From positions 1 through 28,720 of the forward strand of contig CARYFM010000012.1 in the NCBI GenBank assembly GCA_949101405.1: 28,720 nt of DNA, in the 5' to 3' direction. The notes beneath the pieces were generated by a model. That model made no database searches, had not been told where the DNA came from, and was given only the letters and a program-made list of their open reading frames with translations. The translations under genes were made by a program, and so were the position numbers. Origin of the DNA: an uncultured Candidatus Saccharibacteria bacterium. GTDB lineage: Bacteria; Patescibacteriota; Saccharimonadia; Saccharimonadales; Saccharimonadaceae. Positions 1 to 5,736 of this stretch are shown piece after piece (the first letter of the stretch is position 1; each line of letters starts with the position of its first letter).

Positions 1-418
1 GGTCAAATCCCGGGTCGAAACACTCAGCAAGTTTGATTTCGACTTCTGTGAACTGCTGTCCCAACCATTCGAGAGAGCCTTCATTGGCTGTTTCTTCCGT
101 AGTGGCTTCTGTTGTATCGGCATTCTCCTCGTAGTGACGGAATATAATGTCGATATTTGCGATTGTGGCTTCGTCAGCACCCTCAATGTAAACCAACTCT
201 TCAGAGTTGGGGAGGCGAACTGAAAGCAGTTCGCCATCAGCGGGCTTAAACTCAGCCAGGTTAATCTCGCCGCTAGTCTCTTCCGCGGCTGTTCCCGTAG
301 CGTCAGGGTTTGCTTTTTCTTCGTGGCGTGTGGTAACGAACCATATAACGCCGATGGTGATAATTAAAGCTATTGCCCCGAGTGCCATAATTAATCTTAC
401 CTTGTCTTCTCTATCCAT
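1..418 (-). CDS. Exported or membrane-anchored protein of unknown function, 3' end outside window
   Basis: An open reading frame begins with ATG at 418 and runs without a stop to the left edge, giving 139 visible codons. The start is fixed by a strong AAGGAGG ribosome binding site at 426-432. The protein has a short charged N-terminus (MDREDKVRL), one hydrophobic helix at about residues 9-29, then an acidic Thr/Glu/Ala-rich region, so it should be anchored in the membrane with its bulk outside the cell. No family is recognised. It sits downstream of rplL on the same strand, but the rplL terminator and its own promoter separate the two units. Its leader can form competing hairpins around the ribosome binding site, like that of the lipoprotein gene at 5737. 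Confidence 0.8.
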   Translation of the reverse strand, partial: MDREDKVRLIMALGAIALIITIGVIWFVTTRHEEKANPDATGTAAEETSGEINLAEFKPADGELLSVRLPNSEELVYIEGADEATIANIDIIFRHYEENADTTEATTEETANEGSLEWLGQQFTEVEIKLAECFDPGFD

Positions 419-425
419 GTTAAAT

Positions 426-488
426 CCTCCTTAAAATAAGATGGAGGGGTAAATCCAATTTGCTAAGTTGCTAGATTGAATCCCCCTC
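426..488 (-). promoter_or_regulatory. 5' leader with competing hairpins around the ribosome binding site
   Basis: On the minus strand, GAGGGG (488-483) can pair with CCCCTC (449-444), continued by ATTCAAT (481-475) with ATTGGAT (459-453, one G-U pair). The same segment carries CCTCC (447-443), which can instead pair with the GGAGG of the ribosome binding site (430-426). The two folds are mutually exclusive: the first frees the binding site, the second hides it. This is seen directly in the sequence; a regulatory role is inferred. Confidence 0.5.
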
Positions 489-508
489 ATTACAGTATCT
501 ATTCTTCC

Positions 509-537
509 ATTATAGCACACATGCTTAAAAAAGTCAA
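509..537 (-). promoter_or_regulatory. Sigma-70-type promoter for the left-edge gene
   Basis: TTGACT (537-532), a 17-base spacer and TATAAT (514-509) on the minus strand, about 90 bases upstream of the start codon at 418. Confidence 0.85.
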
Positions 538-587
538 TAGTTTTAGCATAAAATTCTAAATATTGGACATTATTTTGGCTAAAATTG

Positions 588-618
588 CAACAAAAATAGG
601 CTCCAGAGAGCCTATTTT
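588..618 (-). terminator. Intrinsic terminator of rplL
   Basis: A perfect 11-bp stem (593-603 with 608-618) with a 4-base loop is followed on the minus strand by a T-rich run. It lies 37 bases past the rplL stop codon and closes the rplJ-rplL unit. Confidence 0.85.
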
Positions 619-655
619 CTTATAACTCGCTAACTTGAAGATAAATTTGCTAAAA

Positions 656-1036
656 TTACGCCAATTCGATAGTAGCGCCAGCTTCTTCCAAGGTCTTCTT
701 CATGGTTTCAGCTTCGTCTTTCTTGACTTTCTCCTTGACAGTTGCAGGAGCGCCATCGACGATAGCTTTAGCTTCACCTAGGCCAAGACCGGTGATTTCT
801 TTAACGGCTTTGATAACGGCGATTTTTTGAGCGCCGGCGTCCTTCAAAACGACGTCGAATTCAGACTTGCCTTCATCGGCAGCAGCGCCACCATCAGCTG
901 GGGCAGTAGCAACGGCGACAGCCGCAGCGGCTGGCTCGATGCCATATTCGTCCTTGAGGACATTTTTGAGTTCGTTGACTTCGAGAATGGTCATATTAAC
1001 CAATTCTTCGGCCAGTTTCTTGATATCTGTAGCCAT
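656..1036 (-). CDS. rplL: Ribosomal protein bL12 (L7/L12)
   Basis: This is the stalk protein of the large ribosomal subunit. It binds L10 as dimers and recruits translation factors. The 126 aa match the usual length. Residues 1-33 form the dimerisation domain (ATDIKKLAEELVNMTILEVN). A flexible Ala/Gly-rich hinge covers about 35-55. The C-terminal factor-binding domain begins at FDVVLKDAGAQKIAVIKAV and carries the conserved ITGLGLGEAK turn. An AAGGA ribosome binding site precedes the ATG. It is the last gene of the rplJ-rplL unit, separated from rplJ by an unusually long structured gap of about 170 bases. Confidence 0.98.
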   Translation of the reverse strand: MATDIKKLAEELVNMTILEVNELKNVLKDEYGIEPAAAAVAVATAPADGGAAADEGKSEFDVVLKDAGAQKIAVIKAVKEITGLGLGEAKAIVDGAPATVKEKVKKDEAETMKKTLEEAGATIELA

Positions 1037-1101
1037 AATTGTAATCCTTATGAAATTATTGATTAGTATTTATTGTTCTACTTGAATAACTTTTCTTGAG
1101 G

Positions 1102-1169
1102 CGCGTCACGCCAGCCCGCCGTTGCGGGTGTCGTGCGCTAATCCTCGCCGTAGCTCCGGATCCTCTACG
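1102..1169 (-). promoter_or_regulatory. Structured rplJ-rplL intergenic RNA
   Basis: The 170-base gap between rplJ and rplL is locally GC-rich and can form hairpins on the minus strand. One has CGTAG/CTACG arms (1169-1165 with 1153-1149). The second is a longer interrupted stem over 1138-1102 with a CCCGC-AACG-GCGGG core and outer CACG/CGTG and GCG/CGC pairs. No run of T follows, so it is not a standard terminator. It could be a processing or stability element that adjusts the L12:L10 ratio; that role is inferred. Confidence 0.45.
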
Positions 1170-1206
1170 AAAAGTATCCAAGCAGAAGTTTGATCTTATT
1201 TAATTG

Positions 1207-1728
1207 CTAATTTGCTTTAGCTTCCAAGCCGGACACGATGCCGGAAAGGCCACCAGAAAGTGCGGAAATGGTATCCGTTGCTGGTGAGAGAAGCTGTGCC
1301 ACGACCTGAGCGATAAGCTCGTTTTTGGAAGGCATAGCAGCCAAGGTGGTGATTTCGGCTTGATCCATAGCCTTGCCTGAATCGTTAAAACCACCAGCGA
1401 GCTCAAGCGCAGGGTGAGTTTTAGCAAAATTTGCCAAAACTTTGGCTGGAGCGACTTCGTCGGTGTCAGAAATCGCATAAACGAGCTGACCGGTGAGACC
1501 GGTAGTGTCGGTGTCTTTGTAGACGCCAATTTCGTTCATGGCGACGCGAACCAAGCGGTTTTTAACCACTTTAATTTTGACGCCGGCTTCACGTGCAGCC
1601 CTGCGGAGCTCTTGGAGATCAGCTACGGTCAAACCCTGGTAACGGGCGTAGGCCGTGAGCTTAGCCTCGGAAAGTAGAGCGGTCAAATCAGCAACCAAAG
1701 TATCTTTTTTCGCTTTTGAAATTGCCAT
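1207..1728 (-). CDS. rplJ: Ribosomal protein uL10
   Basis: L10 forms the base of the ribosomal stalk and holds the L12 dimers. Its 173 aa are typical. The N-terminal rRNA-binding region shows MAISKAKKDTLVADLTALL, and the LRRAAREAGVKIKVVKNRLVRVA motif lies near residues 40-63. The C-terminal helix that binds L12 dimers is present (SALSGGLSGIVSGLEAKAN). It is first in the rplJ-rplL unit, behind a consensus promoter and an L10-type leader, so expression is probably controlled by L10-L12 binding its own mRNA. In most bacteria rplJ follows rplA directly; here a surface-domain remnant lies between them. Confidence 0.98.
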   Translation of the reverse strand: MAISKAKKDTLVADLTALLSEAKLTAYARYQGLTVADLQELRRAAREAGVKIKVVKNRLVRVAMNEIGVYKDTDTTGLTGQLVYAISDTDEVAPAKVLANFAKTHPALELAGGFNDSGKAMDQAEITTLAAMPSKNELIAQVVAQLLSPATDTISALSGGLSGIVSGLEAKAN

Positions 1729-1867
1729 AAAAGTTCCTTAGGTTATTTTTGATAATTTTCTTCTGCTAGCAAGTTGTTAATCAACGTTACCCACAAGACC
1801 CATAAGAGATTTCCTCGGTAGCATGATTAAGAATTTTACAAACTCCGCCACTGTCTTTAGAATAACT
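1729..1867 (-). promoter_or_regulatory. L10 leader (autoregulatory ribosomal protein leader)
   Basis: The transcript between the rplJ promoter and rplJ contains the hallmarks of the bacterial L10 leader: AGACAGTGGCGGAG (1856-1843), then TGCTACCGAGGAAA about 20 bases downstream (TACCGAGG at 1820-1813), then TGGGTCTTGTGGGTA. In other bacteria this leader binds the L10-L12 complex and represses rplJ-rplL. The motif match was made by eye from memory of Gram-positive rplJ leaders. Confidence 0.8.
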
Positions 1868-1873
1868 GGTGTC

Positions 1874-1902
1874 ATTATAGCAAAGATTCGGGGATTTTGC
1901 AA
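1874..1902 (-). promoter_or_regulatory. Promoter of rplJ-rplL
   Basis: TTGCAA (1902-1897), a 17-base spacer and TATAAT (1879-1874) on the minus strand, placing the start of transcription near 1867 at the beginning of the L10 leader. Confidence 0.85.
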
Positions 1903-1904
1903 GG

Positions 1905-2183
1905 GTGGAATGTATTATGGGAACGATAGGATATAGATTTTTTCTTTACTTCGTGCGCAGCGGGCTTCTTAATATCATTAATACTACTGGTACTTTTAGG
2001 AGCGTTGGGGAAGGGGGTCATGAATGGTCTTCACGCGGTTCAACTAAAGATGCCAACGGAGCTAATGTATCTAGTGCCTATAACTTTCACTTTTACGCTA
2101 CGGGTATTGGTTCGTCATTCGGCCCTTGGATTCGTTGGTATGCTTTCCCCCTCCGCTGCCTGAGTACTGTATTAGGGATGTGA
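1905..2183 (+). pseudogene. Remnant of a FISUMP-type surface domain (C-terminal part only)
   Basis: The plus-strand frame reads FYFVRSG-like sequence (LYFVRSGLLN), then GEGGHEWSSR, NFHFYATGIG and WYAFPLRCLSTVLGM before a TGA stop. This is the C-terminal pattern of the Fibrobacter-succinogenes major paralogous domain (TIGR02145: a WSS motif, then GF-VRC), in the form I associate with Saccharibacteria surface proteins. Only about 75 residues are present. There is no signal peptide and no credible start (the frame opens with GTG without a ribosome binding site), and a stop lies just upstream at 1878-1880. It is therefore a truncated remnant, inserted between rplA and rplJ. A role as a silent recombination donor is conceivable but unproven. 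Confidence 0.6.
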
Positions 2184-2283
2184 GGAGAGGTATGATGGGT
2201 CTGAGGGTAGGCTCATAGGTAGCGAAAGGCAAGCGACAACAAGGTTGGAGCGAGCCTTGAGCGATAAAGTATACACATGTGTG

Positions 2284-2321
2284 TGAGCAAAATAAATAAG
2301 CCCCTTTACAGAGGCTTATTT
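2284..2321 (-). terminator. Intrinsic terminator of rplA
   Basis: Arms AAATAAGCC (2294-2302) and GGCTTATTT (2313-2321) form a 9-bp stem; on the minus strand the sequence continues ATTTATTTTGC. It lies 17 bases past the rplA stop codon. Confidence 0.75.
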
Positions 2322-2337
2322 AGAATTTAGGAATTAA

Positions 2338-3279
2338 TTAGTTATAGATATTCTCAACTGCAATGGATGGACCCATAGTAGTGGTAATATAAATTGATTT
2401 GACAAAATTACCTTTGATAGAAGCTGGGCGGTGACTCTTGAGACTCTCAAAGAAAGTTTCGGCGTTCTCGAGCAATTTAGCCTGGTCAAAATTGGTTTTT
2501 CCGAGACCAATATGGATGATGGCTTGCTTGTCCACACGATATTCAACCTTGCCAGCCTTGGCTTCTTTGACGGCTTTCTCGAGGTCGGTAGTCACGGTGC
2601 CAGCTTTGGGGTTTGGCATGAGGCCTTTTGGACCAAGCAAACGCGCAAACTTACCGAGCTTTGGCATGTAAGCTGGAGTAGAAATCAAAACATCAAAGTC
2701 GATCGTTCCCTTTTCGAGGCGCTTCAAGAATTCTTCATCTTCAGCGATGTCAGCGCCAGCAGCGGCAGCTTTTTTGGCTTCGTCGAGTGGAGCAAACGCA
2801 GCCACACGGACAGTTTTACCATTACCATGTGGCAAAACTACGGTGGCGCGAATGTTTTGATCGGCCTGACGTGGGTCTACACCGAGACGAACATGGGCTT
2901 CTACCGTGGCATCAAATTTAGTAGGGTTAGTCTTAGTGGCCAGCTCAAGTGCTTCTTTGAGGCTGTAAAGTTTGCCAGCTTCAATTTGCTTAGCGGCGGC
3001 TTGATAATTTTTGCCACGGCGTTCAATCTTTGGACGAGTGACTGGAGTAGCGCCTTTTGGCTTTTCTCCAGCTTCTTCGGCGGCTTTGTTCTCAGCCTTA
3101 CGCGCCTGGCGCTCGGCTTCGGCCTTAACTTCCTCAATGTGTTTTTTAGATTTTTTGCCTGATTTGGCAAATTTTTCCTCTTCTGCTGGAGCATCAGAGT
3201 TTAATGTGGCTTCGATTTCAGCGCCAGCTTCCATCTCAGCGATTTTTTCGGTGATTTCTGCAGATTTATCTTCTGCCAT
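2338..3279 (-). CDS. rplA: Ribosomal protein uL1 with long N-terminal extension
   Basis: L1 forms the mobile stalk beside the E site and assists release of deacylated tRNA. The canonical L1 body starts near residue 87 (RGKNYQAAAKQIEAGKLYSLKEAL). It contains DPRQADQNIRATVVLPHGNGKTVRVAAF and the signature LLGPKGLMPNPKAGTVT. At 313 aa it is about 80 residues longer than usual. The extra N-terminus is Glu/Lys/Ala-rich and predicted helical, and there is no internal ATG with a better ribosome binding site. It has its own promoter and terminator and is separated from rplK, its normal partner, by a 458-aa exported protein gene. A 12-base palindrome, GAGCAGCTGCTC (3306-3317), lies in its leader and could be part of L1 feedback control. 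Confidence 0.97.
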   Translation of the reverse strand: MAEDKSAEITEKIAEMEAGAEIEATLNSDAPAEEEKFAKSGKKSKKHIEEVKAEAERQARKAENKAAEEAGEKPKGATPVTRPKIERRGKNYQAAAKQIEAGKLYSLKEALELATKTNPTKFDATVEAHVRLGVDPRQADQNIRATVVLPHGNGKTVRVAAFAPLDEAKKAAAAGADIAEDEEFLKRLEKGTIDFDVLISTPAYMPKLGKFARLLGPKGLMPNPKAGTVTTDLEKAVKEAKAGKVEYRVDKQAIIHIGLGKTNFDQAKLLENAETFFESLKSHRPASIKGNFVKSIYITTTMGPSIAVENIYN

Positions 3280-3343
3280 AGGGTAATCCTTTCTGTGGTA
3301 ATAACGAGCAGCTGCTCTCCCAACATTGATTAATATTAGTTAC

Positions 3344-3372
3344 ATTATAGTAATTTTTTTGGATTTTGGCAA
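3344..3372 (-). promoter_or_regulatory. Promoter of rplA
   Basis: TTGCCA (3372-3367), a 17-base spacer and TATAAT (3349-3344) on the minus strand. The -35 element begins right at the end of the preceding terminator, so rplA is expressed independently of the upstream gene. Confidence 0.85.
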
Positions 3373-3373
3373 G

Positions 3374-3405
3374 AAAAATGCCGCAACTTCTGGGGAAGCT
3401 GCGGC
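3374..3405 (-). terminator. Intrinsic terminator of the 458-aa gene
   Basis: Arms 3395-3405 and 3380-3390 form an 11-bp stem on the minus-strand RNA (GCCGCAGCTTC with GAAGTTGCGGC, one G-U pair) around a 4-base loop, followed by ATTTTTC. Confidence 0.85.
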
Positions 3406-3481
3406 GGGTGTAGAGTAAGTTGCATTTAAAGGTTTTGCCATACCGTCACGTTCAGTGTTATAGTCAGTGCCAAATCTTATT

Positions 3482-4858
3482 TTATTCAATTATTGGAGTT
3501 GTACTACCTGGAGCTATACAGTTATTGTCTTCTTCTGTGGTCTCGTTGGTTTGGTCGGTAGGCGTGAGTGTCATGGTTACATTATCAATAGAGTCAATGC
3601 AACGTTGAATCATCTCGTTGTGGGTAATATCATATCTGGCTTTTCTAGCATTGATGGTAGCCCATCGTACAATAGTTTCGGTTTGCAGAACTATTGTGGT
3701 CTTGACATAGTCAAACTGCGAGACTTTATTCAGATTGCTTAGAGCAATGATAAATAATTCTTCGGTATAGGAATTGCTATCTTTGTAGTATCCGAAAGAT
3801 TTTATTTGCTCTGATTGATTGGCTTTAGCAACCCTATTGGAGATGATAGCCATGTGATGACAATCGGAGTTTCTGTCTCTGCAGCGGAAGTAACCATAGA
3901 TTTCTTGCAGAGTTTTCGTGTTGGCATTAACCAGTGCGGCATTTAGTAGCCGACAATAGCTGTAATCACTTTTCTGATTATCTTCGCCAAGTAATTCATA
4001 GCTGACTGATAATTCGTGCTCGATATTCATTTTGTTGAGCTGGTCAGCAGGTTGCAGGTAGTATGGATTACAATTCTGATTTAGTTGCAGAATTTGTAGC
4101 CCAACATCTTTGTTATTGAAAAAGAATTCATGAGCGGTATCTATATCGATTACGATGCCATCTTTGTTATACCATGATCCGTCGCCATTCAGTATTAGCG
4201 GAACGAAGTCATTGGTAGGTATATTGTTACAAAGTTCGGTGAGTGTGCCATCTGTGCCAAAATTGGCGAGCCCAGTTAGGTAGATGGCCCAGACGTAATC
4301 TTCATAATAAAAACGTTTATGATCTTTAATCTCTTCATCAGAGAGACAGTCAGAATAAATGCCGTTGATTATCATTATTGTATCACTGCGGCAGTCATAG
4401 AGATGTTTAGATAGTAAATCTAACGATTTGGTACTGGGACAACTATATTCCATAGTTGTTTTGTAAATCATGAAATATTCTTGTAGTCGTTGACGACGAT
4501 ATTCGTCATCGTCGTCAAGGTGCTTCCATTTTTTCTCCCACTCCTTTTTCCACTCTTCCTGTTTATTCTCAAGAAACTGTTGACGTTCACTACTGTAAAG
4601 CGTAGGCGTATAGTCCGGACAAATATTGAGATAGGTGATTATTTCGGCGGCTTCATAGTGGCTACTAAAATATGCATCAGCTGTTTCTAGTGATACTTTG
4701 TCGCCGTATTGGTTGACCCAGTAGGTGCAGGATGCGTCAAGTATGATTGGGATGCCAGCAGGAGTATCTGCTGTGTAGCAATATTTCATAGCGTAAATTA
4801 GTATTAGCAACACATAAGATATAATCAACATTTTCCAACTTAAATCATTTTCTTTCAT
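3482..4858 (-). CDS. Cys-rich membrane-anchored extracellular protein, unknown function
   Basis: The 458-aa protein begins with a charged MKENDLSWK segment and one hydrophobic helix at about residues 9-26. The rest is soluble and presumably outside the cell. That part has about 13 cysteines, is rich in Tyr, Asp and Glu, and has a Lys/Glu/Trp-rich helical stretch near 95-130 (EEWKKEWEKKWKH). The cysteine content suggests disulfide bonds. The C-terminal tail is Thr/Glu-rich (TDQTNETTEEDNN). No family is recognised. The start has a GGGGGA ribosome binding site, and the gene has its own promoter and terminator. It is inserted between rplK and rplA, an unusual place for an exported protein. Confidence 0.85.
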   Translation of the reverse strand: MKENDLSWKMLIISYVLLILIYAMKYCYTADTPAGIPIILDASCTYWVNQYGDKVSLETADAYFSSHYEAAEIITYLNICPDYTPTLYSSERQQFLENKQEEWKKEWEKKWKHLDDDDEYRRQRLQEYFMIYKTTMEYSCPSTKSLDLLSKHLYDCRSDTIMIINGIYSDCLSDEEIKDHKRFYYEDYVWAIYLTGLANFGTDGTLTELCNNIPTNDFVPLILNGDGSWYNKDGIVIDIDTAHEFFFNNKDVGLQILQLNQNCNPYYLQPADQLNKMNIEHELSVSYELLGEDNQKSDYSYCRLLNAALVNANTKTLQEIYGYFRCRDRNSDCHHMAIISNRVAKANQSEQIKSFGYYKDSNSYTEELFIIALSNLNKVSQFDYVKTTIVLQTETIVRWATINARKARYDITHNEMIQRCIDSIDNVTMTLTPTDQTNETTEEDNNCIAPGSTTPIIE

Positions 4859-4962
4859 CTTTCTTCCCCCTTAGTGAATTTTGAGCATACAAACCTATTC
4901 AGTAACATAAACACAACTTACTTGTAAAGGTTCGTATACTAGATTAACAGTATATGTCTATT

Positions 4963-4991
4963 ATTGTAGCAAACTTTTTATGTTTTGTCAA
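4963..4991 (-). promoter_or_regulatory. Promoter of the 458-aa gene
   Basis: TTGACA (4991-4986), a 17-base spacer and TACAAT (4968-4963) on the minus strand. The leader is about 100 bases and contains a 7-bp stem (CGAACCT with AGGTTTG). Confidence 0.85.
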
Positions 4992-5058
4992 TACATTTAT
5001 GCTAAGATCGACGCGAATATTTTTCCATACCGATCTGGCTAGTGGGTTTGAGAGCATC

Positions 5059-5088
5059 AAAAATCCCACTTATGAAAGTGGGATTTTT
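5059..5088 (-). terminator. Intrinsic terminator of rplK
   Basis: A 13-bp perfect stem (5059-5071 with 5076-5088) with loop ATGA, whose 3' arm on the minus strand ends in TTTTT. It is 14 bases past the rplK stop codon. Confidence 0.85.
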
Positions 5089-5101
5089 ATAAGATTTGAT
5101 T

Positions 5102-5530
5102 TTAGCCTTCGACGACTACGCCCATAGAGCGGGCAGTGCCAGCGATAACTTTGACGGCGCCATCAAGATCGATCGCGTTAAGTTGATCCATCTTGGTTTT
5201 GGCGATGTCTTCGAGGTCGGCGCGGGAAATTTTACCAACTTTTTCCAGGTTTGGCTTGCCGCTGCCTTTATCGATTTTGATCTTTTCGCGAATCAAATCA
5301 TCTACTGGTTGCCCAAGGCAGACCCAGTCGAAAGTGCGATCATCATAGACTTTGATGTGCACAATGACGTTTTTGCCCATGAAATCTTTGGTGGCTTCGT
5401 TGAATGGATTAATAAAATCCATCATGTTAAGCCCCCATTGACCAAGGGTGGAGCCTACTGGAGGTCCAGCGGTGGCTTTGCCACCAGGGATGCGCAACTT
5501 AAGGTTGCCAATAACTTGCTTTCCTGCCAT
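5102..5530 (-). CDS. rplK: Ribosomal protein uL11
   Basis: L11 binds the GTPase-associated region of 23S rRNA and supports factor function on the ribosome. At 142 aa it has the usual length. It starts MAGKQVIGNLKLRIPGGKATAGPPVGSTLGQWGLNMMDF, close to the universal N-terminal signature with the two prolines of the PPVG turn. It ends with the rRNA-binding C-terminal domain (KTKMDQLNAIDLDGAVKVIAGTARSMGVVVEG). In most genomes it forms a pair with rplA; here it is a single-gene unit. Its short leader includes CTGGG-AGCTTCA-CCCAG, a small hairpin just before the ribosome binding site. Confidence 0.98.
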   Translation of the reverse strand: MAGKQVIGNLKLRIPGGKATAGPPVGSTLGQWGLNMMDFINPFNEATKDFMGKNVIVHIKVYDDRTFDWVCLGQPVDDLIREKIKIDKGSGKPNLEKVGKISRADLEDIAKTKMDQLNAIDLDGAVKVIAGTARSMGVVVEG

Positions 5531-5597
5531 ATTATTTCCTTTTCTTTCTGGGTGAAGCTCCCAGATACGATTAATTATAATCGTGCGTAACGGTTTT

Positions 5598-5626
5598 ATT
5601 ATACTATAGACCTAAAATACTGTCTA
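5598..5626 (-). promoter_or_regulatory. Promoter of rplK
   Basis: TAGACA (5626-5621), a 17-base spacer and TATAAT (5603-5598) on the minus strand. It is back to back with the promoter of the lipoprotein gene; only 4 bases separate the two -35 boxes. Confidence 0.8.
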
Positions 5627-5630
5627 GACA

Positions 5631-5659
5631 TTGACATCTATAACTATACGTGGTATAAT
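5631..5659 (+). promoter_or_regulatory. Consensus promoter of the lipoprotein gene
   Basis: Perfect TTGACA (5631-5636), a 17-base spacer and TATAAT (5654-5659) on the plus strand, predicting transcription from about 5666 and a 70-base leader. Confidence 0.9.
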
Positions 5660-5682
5660 GGAGAGGTAGGATGTAAAAATGC

Positions 5683-5728
5683 GGGGATTTTGCATAGTAG
5701 CACATTAAAATCCCCTCCAACAAGGAGG
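5683..5728 (+). promoter_or_regulatory. Switch-like leader hairpins upstream of the lipoprotein gene
   Basis: GGGGATTTT (5683-5691) pairs perfectly with AAAATCCCC (5707-5715). The overlapping CCTCC (5714-5718) can instead pair with GGAGG (5724-5728), which is the ribosome binding site 8 bases before the ATG. The first fold leaves the binding site open and the second closes it. The layout resembles a translational riboswitch expression platform; no ligand domain is recognised. Confidence 0.55.
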
Positions 5729-5736
5729 AAAAGCAA

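Noticed and set aside
2431..3162. 243-codon open frame opposite rplA
   Set aside because: It mirrors the codon use of rplA; no ribosome binding site and no recognisable domain.
5096..5590. 164-codon open frame opposite rplK
   Set aside because: Shadow of rplK running through its promoter; no start signal.
1889..5694. Shared 13-mer CGGGGATTTTGCA at 1889-1901 and 5682-5694
   Set aside because: A 13-base match in a window of this size is expected by chance, and the flanks do not agree.
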